NCBI GenBank assembly: GCA_964589825.1
Contig: CAZPUS010000001.1
Coordinates: 62,001-126,000, forward strand
DNA: 64,000 nt
Reading direction: 5' to 3'
DNA from: CAZPUS01 sp964589825
GTDB lineage: Bacteria; Fibrobacterota; Chitinivibrionia; Chitinivibrionales; WJKA01
Both the position numbers and the translations under genes were made by a program. The number at the start of each line of letters is the position of its first letter. Position 1 is the first letter of the stretch. Below are positions 8,969-18,110 of the stretch, one piece after another. The notes beneath the pieces are model-generated. The model was not told where the DNA came from, did not search any database, and saw only the letters and a list, made by a program, of their open reading frames with translations.

Positions 8969-10069
8969 TTATATCCCGTGGCTCTTTCGTATATGTGTCA
9001 CGATCGTCTCTGCGGCATTGCGCTGCGCATTGGCTTTTGCGTTTGCCGTAACCCTCTCGTAATACGATGCATCGTCAAGCAGCTTTCGCACATGCTGCTC
9101 GACCTCTACCCCGGTGTTGTCATTCTGTGCCACGCGCACACCCCATCCCTGCTGCTGCACCCGTTGCGCATTTTCCCATTGATGGTTATCGGTGGCCCAC
9201 GGAAGCGGTATCAATACCATCGGCAGGTTGAAATATCCCGCCTCTGCAATGGTCATAGCCCCTGCCCGTGCAATCAACAATGTCGCTGATTCGTAGAACG
9301 GGTACATGTCATCTATCGATTCCAACACAAACGCATCATTTCTGCTTTCAAACGCATCCCGTATCCGTTCGTAGGAGGCAGTACCGGTTTGCCATACCAG
9401 CTGCAGGCGCTCGTCGACCATTAGCCGCTGCATCGCTTCGACAAGTAAAAGATTCATCGACAATGCTCCCTGGCTTCCACCACATATAAACAGGGTCCGT
9501 TTGTGCGGGTCCAATTGCGAAGGTAATCCGGTTTGTTCGGCCATCGCTGTTGCTCGTACCGGGTTACCGGTCACTTTTTTAATCCCCAGAATACGCGGGG
9601 GATGCGCTTCTTCGAAGCCCAGAAAGCTACAGGCGGCCCATCGCGAAAAAAGGCGATTTACCTTGCCGGCCACGGTGTTCTGCTCCTGTATATAAAACGG
9701 TACTTTACATACCAACCCTGCACATAATACCGGAGCACAAACATAGCCGCCGAATGAAAGTATGCATGTCGGTCGTCTCTTTATAATAGTGCGTATCATG
9801 GTAACGACTGCATATACGAACTGAATCCCCCTTATTACATAGGCAACAGGATTCGGCCTGGTTGGCATTCCCTGAATACGAAGGGCCGAAAACGAAATGT
9901 TATTACGTCTGCACAACTCTTTTTCCCGGCTGCGCGTGGTACCGATCCATTGCAGCGATACTGGGACATCCGTTTTTTTCAACTCCAAAGCCACCGCCAG
10001 CGCGGGGAAAATATGACCACCACTCGCTCCGGCACTGATACAGATATGCGAAAAATCTTTTCGCGTCAT
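8969..10069 (-). CDS. murG: UDP-GlcNAc:undecaprenyl-PP-MurNAc-pentapeptide GlcNAc transferase MurG
   Basis: MurG converts lipid I to lipid II on the inner face of the cytoplasmic membrane. The 366-residue GT-B protein has the glycine-rich loop SAGASGGHIFPALAVA near the N-terminus (the usual form is GGTGGHxxPA; here A replaces T) and the second loop CGGSQGALSMN, and the UDP-GlcNAc site RAGAMTIAEAGYFNLPMVLI with PLPWATDNHQ. The ATG overlaps the ftsW stop (TAATG). Its substrate lipid I comes from MraY, whose gene is missing from this cluster. Confidence 0.97.
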   Translation of the reverse strand: MTRKDFSHICISAGASGGHIFPALAVALELKKTDVPVSLQWIGTTRSREKELCRRNNISFSALRIQGMPTRPNPVAYVIRGIQFVYAVVTMIRTIIKRRPTCILSFGGYVCAPVLCAGLVCKVPFYIQEQNTVAGKVNRLFSRWAACSFLGFEEAHPPRILGIKKVTGNPVRATAMAEQTGLPSQLDPHKRTLFICGGSQGALSMNLLLVEAMQRLMVDERLQLVWQTGTASYERIRDAFESRNDAFVLESIDDMYPFYESATLLIARAGAMTIAEAGYFNLPMVLIPLPWATDNHQWENAQRVQQQGWGVRVAQNDNTGVEVEQHVRKLLDDASYYERVTANAKANAQRNAAETIVTHIRKSHGI

Positions 10070-11277
10070 TATCGCAGTGTCCTTTTGAATGATGGTTGAT
10101 TATACATTGACTTATTCTGTACCATTGTGTATGATGGAATATCAGTACGAAGCTGGGACGGCATTTGCTCGTGTGACGTATCGTGCTGCCGGTCGGAATG
10201 CGTGGATATGTTGAGCAGAACACCCAGGCTTATCATTGTAAAGATCAGATTCATTCCCCCATAGCTCAAGAATGGAAACGGTACACCGGTTACAGGTACC
10301 AGTCCGGTATTGACCGACGAATGAAGCAATATATACACAGCAATACTGCAACTGAACCCGAATGCCATCAGCTTTCCGGTCATGTCCCCGCAGTTTTTTG
10401 CGATCTGGAGGCCTTTGAACACAAGAATCCCTGTCAGTATCAGTACGACCATCAGTCCAATAAATCCCACCTCTTCACCGATAATCGCGAATGTAAAGTC
10501 GGTATGTGGCTCAGGCAGAAAAAAGAACTTTTGTTCGCCCTTGCCGATTCCAGTTCCGAAAAGACCTCCGTTTCCCAGTCCGATCAACGCCTGCATGGTC
10601 TGGTATCCGGTTGTCTGTTCATACTCGGATAAATTCATAAAGGCCTTTACACGTTCAAACCGATACGAAGAGGTAAGTACCGCAAGTAACGATACCGCCG
10701 CACCCAGCCCGCAAAACGATAACAAATGGCCCAGGCGTCCGCCGGCCACAAAAATCATTCCAAGGCCGATACAGGTAACAATGGCCGCGGTACTGAAATC
10801 GGGCTCTGCAATTATTAGCCCGGCGATAATACCTATTTTCACCATATGCGGAATCAGGCCCTGCCAGGTACCGATGGTCTCTTTAGATTCCGAAAGTTTC
10901 TTTGCCAGATTGACAATAAGGACGATGCGTGCAAACTCCGAGACCTGAAACGTCACCGGACCAAGCGATATCCAACGTTTTGCACCTTTTACCACACTGC
11001 TTTCAGGCATAGCGAGCACTACTGCAAGCAGTATGATCGCCATAAGATACCCGATCCCGCTTATGCGTGTCCATACACGATAGTCGATATGCATAAATAT
11101 GAAAAAACACGCGATCGCAACACCGGCACGGGTAATCTGACGCATAAAAAAGAAGTTAGGCGAATCAAAGCGCATCATCGCGACCGGAAAGGAGGAACTG
11201 TAAACAAATACCACTCCCATTCCCAGCAGCAGGAGGGAAAGCGCAAAAACAGGTATATCCATGGTGCGTGAGTTCAT
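10069..11277 (-). CDS. ftsW: SEDS-family septal glycosyltransferase FtsW
   Basis: FtsW polymerises lipid II into septal glycan together with its PBP partner (FtsI here). The 402-residue product has about ten membrane segments from residue 8 to 370. Key SEDS blocks are visible: KGAKRWISLGPVTFQVSEFA, the AEPDFSTA block carrying the likely catalytic Asp, GYQTMQALIGLGNGGLFGTG, and TGVPFPFLSYGG in the last loop. The C-terminal 40 residues are polar and cytoplasmic. The gene follows murD by 11 bases with a weak SD (GAGAG). An alternative ATG lies five codons in. Position between murD and murG is the classical ftsW slot. Confidence 0.96.
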   Translation of the reverse strand: MNSRTMDIPVFALSLLLLGMGVVFVYSSSFPVAMMRFDSPNFFFMRQITRAGVAIACFFIFMHIDYRVWTRISGIGYLMAIILLAVVLAMPESSVVKGAKRWISLGPVTFQVSEFARIVLIVNLAKKLSESKETIGTWQGLIPHMVKIGIIAGLIIAEPDFSTAAIVTCIGLGMIFVAGGRLGHLLSFCGLGAAVSLLAVLTSSYRFERVKAFMNLSEYEQTTGYQTMQALIGLGNGGLFGTGIGKGEQKFFFLPEPHTDFTFAIIGEEVGFIGLMVVLILTGILVFKGLQIAKNCGDMTGKLMAFGFSCSIAVYILLHSSVNTGLVPVTGVPFPFLSYGGMNLIFTMISLGVLLNISTHSDRQHDTSHEQMPSQLRTDIPSYTMVQNKSMYNQPSFKRTLR

Positions 11278-11288
11278 GTACTATCTCT

Positions 11289-12677
11289 CTATAACTCGTG
11301 AACAAGTGCGGCGAAACGTTCACCGCGTTGCTTATAATTGTCGAACATGTCAAAACTTGAACATCCGGGCGATAAAAGAACAACACCTTTTTTGAGTGCT
11401 GCATGTTGTGCTGCCGCACACACCGCTTCCTGCAAGGATGCGCAGCGTGTAATCGTCGTCGCGCGCTGCCATTCACTTTCGATCCGAGGGGCCGCTTCAC
11501 CGATAAGAAATGCGTGCGCCACCCGTGTCCGTACGGTATCCGTGATGCGCGAAAAGTCACACCCCTTATCCCGCCCTCCTGCAATAAGACAGACCGGCAC
11601 ATCGAAGCATTCAAGGGCAGCCCTCACCGATTCGGCGGTTGTGGCCTTTGAATCGTCAAAAAAAGCGACACCGTCCTTTTCACGCACCAGTTCAATGCGA
11701 TGCGGCAGCCCGCCGAAGCGTTGTAAGCCATCGGCAATCGCCTCTGGGGCGATGCCGAACCACCAACACATGGCGGCGGCAACACACGCATTGATTCTGT
11801 TATGTGCTCCGGGAACCTTAAGAGTCGAAACGTCGCACAGCCGGGTACTCTCCCCACTACGGGTTGCGACAATGTGGCTGTCTGTTATCTGTACTCTGTC
11901 GGGACCAGTGGCGGACGATCCGACCCATACCACGTGAGTGTGCGGCTGTAAGGCTTCGCCCCATTCAACAAGTATCGGGTCGTCATGGTTGAGCACAAGA
12001 ACATTCCTTGTGCCAAAATGTGCGGCGATTCTTTTTTTGGCCTTTATGTAGCTGTCCATCGAATCGTGCCAGTCAAGATGGTTTTTCCCTATGTTGAGCA
12101 CCGCCGCTGCTGCCGGTGCAAACCGGGAGGAGTACTCCAGTTGGAAGCTACTGATTTCGACGATAAGCAAATCGCCGGGCCCAAATTCGTCAACACAAGA
12201 AATTAGCGGCGTACCGATATTTCCCGCAGCAACGGTTTTTATCCCGGCCGCTGTCCCGATTTTTTCCGTCATGGTTACCACACTCGTTTTTCCGCTTGTA
12301 CCGGTCACTGCAAGGATGGGACTTTTGACGACTCTGCACGCCAGGTCGATTTCCGTGGTCAGTTCGATTCCTTTTTCCCGTGCCTGCTGCAGTATCGGTG
12401 TGTGCGGTGCAATCCCCGGAGATACCACGATGCATTCGTACTCCAGCACACGTGCGGAATGTCCTCCGCTTTCGTATTCGAGCATATCAAGCTTGTGGTC
12501 GTGAAGACGTGCAATGAGCGCGTCTTCCGGTCCGGCATCGCTTATAAAAAGCTCGGCACCGTGTGCGTGCAGATATCGCGCGGTGGCAAGTGAGCTTATG
12601 CCCGCTCCGAGTATCGCTGCACGTGAAGGCAACTGTGCTGAACAGGTATCAGGGTTGTGTGTGGTTTTCATGTTCAT
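11289..12677 (-). CDS. murD: UDP-MurNAc-L-alanine-D-glutamate ligase MurD
   Basis: MurD adds D-glutamate to UDP-MurNAc-L-Ala. The 462-residue product has an N-terminal Rossmann domain (AAILGAGISSLATARYLHAH), the ATP loop GTSGKTSVVTM (GTNGKT is more usual), the EISSFQLEY block and NHLDWH central region, and the C-terminal domain with IAGGRDKGCDF and LLSPGCSSFDMFDNYKQRGE, which is diagnostic of MurD. The ATG at 12677 lies only 4 bases from the end of the intergenic repeat element, so its ribosome site (weak, CAGG) is inside the repeat. A second ATG lies two codons in. Confidence 0.96.
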   Translation of the reverse strand: MNMKTTHNPDTCSAQLPSRAAILGAGISSLATARYLHAHGAELFISDAGPEDALIARLHDHKLDMLEYESGGHSARVLEYECIVVSPGIAPHTPILQQAREKGIELTTEIDLACRVVKSPILAVTGTSGKTSVVTMTEKIGTAAGIKTVAAGNIGTPLISCVDEFGPGDLLIVEISSFQLEYSSRFAPAAAAVLNIGKNHLDWHDSMDSYIKAKKRIAAHFGTRNVLVLNHDDPILVEWGEALQPHTHVVWVGSSATGPDRVQITDSHIVATRSGESTRLCDVSTLKVPGAHNRINACVAAAMCWWFGIAPEAIADGLQRFGGLPHRIELVREKDGVAFFDDSKATTAESVRAALECFDVPVCLIAGGRDKGCDFSRITDTVRTRVAHAFLIGEAAPRIESEWQRATTITRCASLQEAVCAAAQHAALKKGVVLLSPGCSSFDMFDNYKQRGERFAALVHEL

Positions 12678-12680
12678 TTT

Positions 12681-12842
12681 ACCTGAATTAAGCGCTTGTT
12701 TTGATGAAAGCTGCTCTGAGCCGTGCTGCTATTGTGTTCTCGCAAATGATGGGACAACCTTGTTGGTTGTCTCATGGTTTTCGAGATAATAAAAGTAGTG
12801 CGGATTGCAGCAGATTTCGCAAATAAAATCGCTCCGTTTAGG
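12681..12842 (+). repeat. MITE-like intergenic repeat, copy A
   Basis: One full copy (about 162 bp) of a repeat family found six times in the window. Left end ACCTGAATTAAGCGCTTG and right end AAATCGCTCCGTTTAGG are imperfect inverted repeats. The middle holds a perfect hairpin, GACAACC-TTGTT-GGTTGTC. Internal blocks shared with copy B (34555-34716) include GAGCCGTG, GCTATTGTGTTCTCG and GTGCGGATTG. It fills most of the 204-base murF-murD gap, where mraY normally lies. There is no coding frame of note. Confidence 0.8.
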
Positions 12843-12881
12843 TTTTAATTCGTTGCTTTTTGTCTTTTTTGTATCTGGCCG

Positions 12882-14258
12882 TTACATGGCCTGATACACG
12901 CGCTCCAGCGCAAGTGCTCGCGATGCTTTTATCAATACGGTATCACCTTCTTTTATCTGCTGCCTGACATAACGGGCAGCTTCGTCCGCATCCCCGGCAC
13001 TATACACCTGATCTTCACCAAGACCTTTTTTTACTGCCGCATCCGCGATGGCACGGGCATCTTCTCCCACGGTCACGAGAAGACGTACACCGTGTTCGGC
13101 GACCTGCTCACCCAGATTCATATGCAGCTGCGTACTCAAATCGCCAAGCTCATACATGCTCCCGAGTACACACACACGTTTTTGCGGTAAAGGTTCCAGG
13201 ACATTCAGCATTTCGAGTGCGTAATTCATCGATTCGGGATTTGCATTGTAATAATCGCACACATACCGCACTCTATCTTTTGACACTATCCGACCGCGCA
13301 TTGCGTCCGGGCTGAATCCCGCAATCACCCCGGCCATTGTATCGTATGAAAGGCCGTACCGCATTCCCACCGCAATTGCGGCCAAAGCATTATATACATA
13401 GTGTTTGCCCACCACCGGCATTTCGTAACGTCCGCCTTCTACTTCAAAAAAGCAATGCAGGTCGTCATTATATGTATAATCTACCGCACGCATTGAACAT
13501 CCCCGTGAAAACCCGAACCATGTTTTTTCAAATCCGGCTATATTCCTTGCATACCCCGTAATTCTTTCACTGTCACCATTGAGAATAAGAGCACCGCGAG
13601 ACGAATCCATTCCCTGTGTTATTTCGAACTTAGCCTGTGTCGTTTTGTCAAGACCACCGAAAAGTCCCACATGGCTGTAGCCGATGGTGGTGAGTATAGC
13701 GATATCGGGCTCTGCGATGCGGGAAAGTTGCGCTATTTCTCCGACATGATTTGCACCCATCTCGATAACTGCGACATCGGTACTTTCCGGCATGGCAAGG
13801 ATGCTGAGCGGCACACCGATATGATTGTTCCAGTTTCCGGGTGATGCCGCTACGTTTTTTACGCGTGCAACCATATCCCTCACGAGTTGCTTTGTGGTGG
13901 TTTTTCCCGCAGATCCGGTAATACCGATAACTTCAAAATCCGCTTCGCGCCGATACGCACGCGCCGCACCCTGTAATGCAGCGAGAGGATCGTCAACCGC
14001 AATGATTCGTGCCGCAATTTGCGAAGAAAATTGCATGGTTTTTTGCGCCGACGCGATTACCGCCACGGCACCTGCGTCGAGCGAATCCTCTATATACGCA
14101 TGTCCGTCGTTGGTGTCGCTCTCCAGCGCAAGAAACACGTCACCCTCTCTCACCTCCCGTGAATCGTGAATTATTCGTTTCACCTGCCGGGATCCGATAT
14201 CGGTGTCAATGTCACGATAACATCGCATCCATTGTGCAAGCTGGGCTATGGTATACAC
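12882..14258 (-). CDS. murF: UDP-MurNAc-tripeptide-D-alanyl-D-alanine ligase MurF
   Basis: MurF adds D-Ala-D-Ala to complete UDP-MurNAc-pentapeptide. The 458-residue product shows the MurF N-terminal domain (DSREVREGDVFLALE), the ATP loop GSAGKTTTKQLV (A instead of the usual N), the NWNNHIGVP block and EMGANHVGEI, and the C-terminal DYYNANPESM with GSMYELGD. The start codon is GTG (14256-14258), supported by SD GGAG six bases upstream and by the lack of an earlier start after the murE stop. Downstream lies the repeat copy A instead of mraY. Confidence 0.96.
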   Translation of the reverse strand: MYTIAQLAQWMRCYRDIDTDIGSRQVKRIIHDSREVREGDVFLALESDTNDGHAYIEDSLDAGAVAVIASAQKTMQFSSQIAARIIAVDDPLAALQGAARAYRREADFEVIGITGSAGKTTTKQLVRDMVARVKNVAASPGNWNNHIGVPLSILAMPESTDVAVIEMGANHVGEIAQLSRIAEPDIAILTTIGYSHVGLFGGLDKTTQAKFEITQGMDSSRGALILNGDSERITGYARNIAGFEKTWFGFSRGCSMRAVDYTYNDDLHCFFEVEGGRYEMPVVGKHYVYNALAAIAVGMRYGLSYDTMAGVIAGFSPDAMRGRIVSKDRVRYVCDYYNANPESMNYALEMLNVLEPLPQKRVCVLGSMYELGDLSTQLHMNLGEQVAEHGVRLLVTVGEDARAIADAAVKKGLGEDQVYSAGDADEAARYVRQQIKEGDTVLIKASRALALERVYQAM

Positions 14259-14273
14259 GGTATACTCCGTTTA

Positions 14274-15752
14274 TCAGGAGACAGCACGTTCGCATATCTG
14301 CAGTGCATTCTGTGCCACTTCCTTATCACTGAAATGGTTTCGGACTCCGTTGATTTCCTGATACGTTTCATGGCCTTTTCCCGCAATAAGGATGCAGTCT
14401 CCTTCACGGGCACCTTCAATCGTTTTTTTTATGGCCGTTTCACGATCCGGCTCTATCACATAAGTAAAATCGAGCGGCATTCCTTCACCTATCTCTTTGA
14501 TAATGGCATTCGGATCTTCGCTGCGTGGATTATCCGATGTCACGACCGCTTCGTCACACCAGCGTGCCGCAATTTGCGCCATTTGGGGCCGCTTGGTCCT
14601 GTCCCGATCACCGCCACAGCCAAACACACAGATAAGCCGTTCCGGCGTAATGGGGGCAAGTGTGGCGAGTACATTGTCCAGCGCATCGGGCGTATGCGCA
14701 TAATCTATCACGACACTGAACCGTTCATGTGCCCCTACGAGTTCCATGCGCCCCGGCGCACCTTGTGCCTGAGACAAACAATCTGTAGTAATGCGTGAAT
14801 CGATACCGAGAGCATACCCCGCGGCATAAACCGCTGCAATATTGTAAGCATTGAATCTGCCTAACAGGGTTGTTCGCAAGTGTACTTTTTCCCCCCGTAT
14901 TTCAAGATTGATATCTGTATCGTCGATTGTACACCGTACGCTGCGGATGCGCACGCAGGCTTTTTCGCCATATCCATACGTGATACATTTCATTCCAGGC
15001 ATTTCGTGACAAAGCCGCGCGCCCCACTCATCGTCGGTGTTGACAATTGCGATACCCTTTTCCGTCAGATAGCGTGTAAACAGGGTTTTCTTTGCCTGGT
15101 AGTACGCTTCCATGGAGCTATGAAAATCGAGATGTTCATGAGTAAGGTTGGTCCATACGCCTGCCTGGTATTTCATACCTTCTACTCGTCTCAGCTGCAG
15201 CGCATGAGAGGATACTTCCATTACCAGGTTATCCGGTTTTTCGGATGCATTGGCGATCCGCCGAAAAATATCCGCGGATTCAGGTGTGGTACGGGCGGCG
15301 GCGATGTGCCGGTTTCCCGTAATATATTCAACGGTTGAAAACAGCCAGGCGGAATGCGCGTTATTGAACTGCAACAGTGCATGGATCAAATATGCAACCG
15401 TTGTTTTTCCGTTTGTTCCGGTAATCCCGATATTGCGGACCCCCACGAGCTCTCGATACCACAGATACTTTGCGATTATACCGAGGGTTGCACGGGGATC
15501 GTCGACCTGTGCCCAGCTCACTCCACACGCCGGATGCGCATTACGGGATACAATTGCAACCGCGCCCTTTGCGATTGCATCGGGGATATACTGATCACCA
15601 TCAGAACAAAAGCCCGGTATCGCGACATATATACATCCACTGTGCACATTCCTCGAATCGTACACCACATCGGTGATTTCAGGATTCTGCGTTCCACCCC
15701 GTTTACGGGTTTCGAACGCATCGAGCAATTGATCCCATTTCATTGTGCTCAT
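14274..15752 (-). CDS. murE: UDP-MurNAc-tripeptide synthetase MurE (meso-DAP type)
   Basis: MurE adds the third peptide residue. The 492-residue product has the ATP loop GITGTNGKTTVAYL, the carbamylated-lysine region (TNLTHEHLDFHSSMEAYYQ AKK) and the motif TSDNPRSEDPN; DNPR is the signature of enzymes that add meso-diaminopimelate, consistent with a Gram-negative wall and with lysA in this window. The ATG at 15752 is chosen: it is preceded by SD AGAGGA and follows the ftsI stop by 4 bases. A GTG at 15774-15776 would extend the protein by 8 residues into ftsI and has no ribosome site. Confidence 0.96.
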   Translation of the reverse strand: MSTMKWDQLLDAFETRKRGGTQNPEITDVVYDSRNVHSGCIYVAIPGFCSDGDQYIPDAIAKGAVAIVSRNAHPACGVSWAQVDDPRATLGIIAKYLWYRELVGVRNIGITGTNGKTTVAYLIHALLQFNNAHSAWLFSTVEYITGNRHIAAARTTPESADIFRRIANASEKPDNLVMEVSSHALQLRRVEGMKYQAGVWTNLTHEHLDFHSSMEAYYQAKKTLFTRYLTEKGIAIVNTDDEWGARLCHEMPGMKCITYGYGEKACVRIRSVRCTIDDTDINLEIRGEKVHLRTTLLGRFNAYNIAAVYAAGYALGIDSRITTDCLSQAQGAPGRMELVGAHERFSVVIDYAHTPDALDNVLATLAPITPERLICVFGCGGDRDRTKRPQMAQIAARWCDEAVVTSDNPRSEDPNAIIKEIGEGMPLDFTYVIEPDRETAIKKTIEGAREGDCILIAGKGHETYQEINGVRNHFSDKEVAQNALQICERAVS

Positions 15753-15756
15753 ACGT

Positions 15757-17676
15757 TTACATCCTCTTTCGTGCACAATACAGCGTACAGACCGCCGCTT
15801 TTTGTGTGACGTCCCCCGGTGGAGGATACTGCGCCAGAATGCGGCTTCCTGCGCCTACCACCACAGGTATACATCCCCGCATGCTTATTTCATTTACGCT
15901 TTCTCTGGTGCTTTTTCCAATACAGTCCGGCATTTCGACCGCCGAGGTTTCCCGGCTGCGTTGTGCGACAACCTGCTGTACTTTTTTGCCATCACTTTGG
16001 TGTTTTTTATACATGTGACGCATCAATGCAAAAGCGGCAGAGGAATCGCGAGAGTGCTTTTTCCCGGACGACCCCCTCATGCCGACACTATCTTTTGTTG
16101 CATTCAGCAGCAACTGCGCATACTGCAACTGGGGATTCGAAATGATCTGTTCCATTATTTCTCTGAATGCCGGGGCGGCGACTGTTCCGCCTCCTTCTGC
16201 ATTTGCCGGCTCGTCAATTATAACGCCGCACACCAGTCTGGGCTTTATAACCGGTGCAAATCCGATAAAGGAAGACCAACATCGGGTATTTGAATAGGTG
16301 CCTTCTTCGGCATCGTACTTCTGACTCGTTCCTGTTTTACCGGCAACCGGTACATCCCGTATTGCCGCCTGTGTACCCGTCCCTTCACGTACAACGTCCC
16401 GCATCATCATTCGTACCTTCATTGCCGTTTCTTTGGAAATCACTCGTCGAAGGCGGGTGGTTTCCGGGGCATGCACCGTTCTTCCGTCGACATCCTCTAC
16501 TTTGTGGATGATATTGGGCTTAACAAGGAGGCCCCCGTTCGCGACACACGAAAACGCACTCATCATCTGAATGGGTGTTACCGACAATCCCTGACCTATG
16601 GAAAACGTTACCCCCGTACGGCCCGACCATTTATCCACCGGTTTCAGCTGTCCTTTCTCCTCTCCCGGCAATTGAATACCGGTTTTTGCGCCAAAACCGA
16701 ATTCGCGGATATAGCGGTAAAACGTTTCATTACCCAGCCTGTGTCCGATTTTGGCGAAACAGACATTGCACGACACCGCGAGTGCATCTGTAAAGGAAAG
16801 CATCCCGAAGGGTTTTCGATCCGTTATTACGTCATTGTAAATCCTGTATTTCCCCTGGTTGCCGTCGATCATTTCATCAACCGTTGCATTAGCGGTCTGA
16901 AGCGCCACCGCTGCAGTTATGACTTTGAAGGTCGAACCAGGTTCGTAATTGTAGCTTACGTTCTGGCACTGCCTGATTCTTCGTGGATAATGCATCGCGC
17001 TGTTGGGGTTGAACACCGGAAGTTCCGCCATTGCCAGAACATCCCCGGTAGCAGGGTCCATAACCACACACATCGCTCCTTTTGCACCGCATTTTTCTAC
17101 CGCTTCACGCAGCACATTGTGCACGATTCGCTGTATTTCGCTTTGAATCGTGGTATAGACATCACTGCCGGTACGGGGAAGCCGATGCGGAGCCGCCACG
17201 CTGTTATACCGGTTTTTTCTTGCATCGCGACGTAGAATCTTCCAGCCATTTTCCCCCCGCAAATACGAATCCATAGCATATTCCAACCCTCCGAGTCCAT
17301 AGCCGTCTCTGCCTACATATCCGAGCAGCGACCCTGCATTGCCCTGCAGCGGATAGACTCTTCTGCTGTACTTTCGCGATGGGGAGCCGAGGGTATGGTC
17401 CCCGGCAGTTTTTAATGTTGCGATATTATCGTTAATTGTCGAATGCGAAAAGGTGAATTCGCCGTCGATTGGCTTTGCCAGCACTTCACCATACCTGTCA
17501 AGGATCCGACCACGCGGAGCACTCACGATTTCTCTTTCGACACTTTGCGTTTCACTCAGCGCAGTATATTCGTTTTTTTTCACGATCTGGATAAACGTCA
17601 GACGGGTAACGAGAACTGCCGCGGCCGCCAGAAATACCACTACGATTACATTGATTCTCAATGAATATTCGCGCAC
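15757..17676 (-). CDS. ftsI: Penicillin-binding protein FtsI (PBP2x/SpoVD-like, with PASTA domain)
   Basis: A class B transpeptidase that cross-links septal peptidoglycan beside FtsW. The 639-residue product has one membrane anchor (about 8-30), the pedestal domain with APRGRILDRYG, and the transpeptidase domain with STFK (S248 nucleophile), SCN (302-304) and KTG (447-449). The last roughly 60 residues (from VEMPDCIGKSTRESVNEI onward) form a PASTA domain, which is common in Gram-positive PBP2x/SpoVD and less usual in Gram-negative FtsI. Start is GTG (17674-17676), overlapping the ftsL stop as TAGTG. Confidence 0.96.
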   Translation of the reverse strand: MREYSLRINVIVVVFLAAAAVLVTRLTFIQIVKKNEYTALSETQSVEREIVSAPRGRILDRYGEVLAKPIDGEFTFSHSTINDNIATLKTAGDHTLGSPSRKYSRRVYPLQGNAGSLLGYVGRDGYGLGGLEYAMDSYLRGENGWKILRRDARKNRYNSVAAPHRLPRTGSDVYTTIQSEIQRIVHNVLREAVEKCGAKGAMCVVMDPATGDVLAMAELPVFNPNSAMHYPRRIRQCQNVSYNYEPGSTFKVITAAVALQTANATVDEMIDGNQGKYRIYNDVITDRKPFGMLSFTDALAVSCNVCFAKIGHRLGNETFYRYIREFGFGAKTGIQLPGEEKGQLKPVDKWSGRTGVTFSIGQGLSVTPIQMMSAFSCVANGGLLVKPNIIHKVEDVDGRTVHAPETTRLRRVISKETAMKVRMMMRDVVREGTGTQAAIRDVPVAGKTGTSQKYDAEEGTYSNTRCWSSFIGFAPVIKPRLVCGVIIDEPANAEGGGTVAAPAFREIMEQIISNPQLQYAQLLLNATKDSVGMRGSSGKKHSRDSSAAFALMRHMYKKHQSDGKKVQQVVAQRSRETSAVEMPDCIGKSTRESVNEISMRGCIPVVVGAGSRILAQYPPPGDVTQKAAVCTLYCARKRM

Positions 17677-18050
17677 TAACTCTGATCCTTTAGAGAATTT
17701 TTAATAATCGCGATTATCTGGTTTTCACGTCTCGGCACACGGGCCAGAGCTTTTTTCGCATCCCGCAGCTTCGGCACCACCGATATTCTTCCGGACGAAG
17801 GATATCTCATTTCGCAGTATGTGCCGGCTATCTTTTCGATACGTTCTCTGCTGCCATAATGCTGCACCGCGATTTTAAGTCGTTCGTGCCGGGTGGTAAG
17901 TGCACTCACCTGCTTTTTCATTGTCTCGTGTTTGAGTGACGTTTCTGCAAGATACGCCTGTTTCCACACCTCAAAAAGCGGTATGGCAACCAACACACCA
18001 ATACAGCCCACCGCGATCAGGATATGTCTGAATTTTATTGTTCGTTTCAT
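17676..18050 (-). CDS. ftsL: FtsL-like divisome protein
   Basis: A 124-residue bitopic protein with a basic N-terminus, one membrane segment (about 9-27, ILIAVGCIGVLVAIPLF), then a heptad-type coiled coil (about 35-75) and a basic tail. FtsL sequences are poorly conserved; the call rests on topology, size and the diagnostic slot between rsmH and ftsI. FtsL forms the FtsQLB complex that activates FtsWI. The tail after residue 80 is longer than in most FtsL. The stop overlaps the GTG start of ftsI by one base. Confidence 0.8.
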   Translation of the reverse strand: MKRTIKFRHILIAVGCIGVLVAIPLFEVWKQAYLAETSLKHETMKKQVSALTTRHERLKIAVQHYGSRERIEKIAGTYCEMRYPSSGRISVVPKLRDAKKALARVPRRENQIIAIIKNSLKDQS

Positions 18051-18110
18051 TTCACTTATTCTTTCGCTTCACCATGGTCGGAAGATTACATGGTAAATAC
18101 ACAGTGCTAT

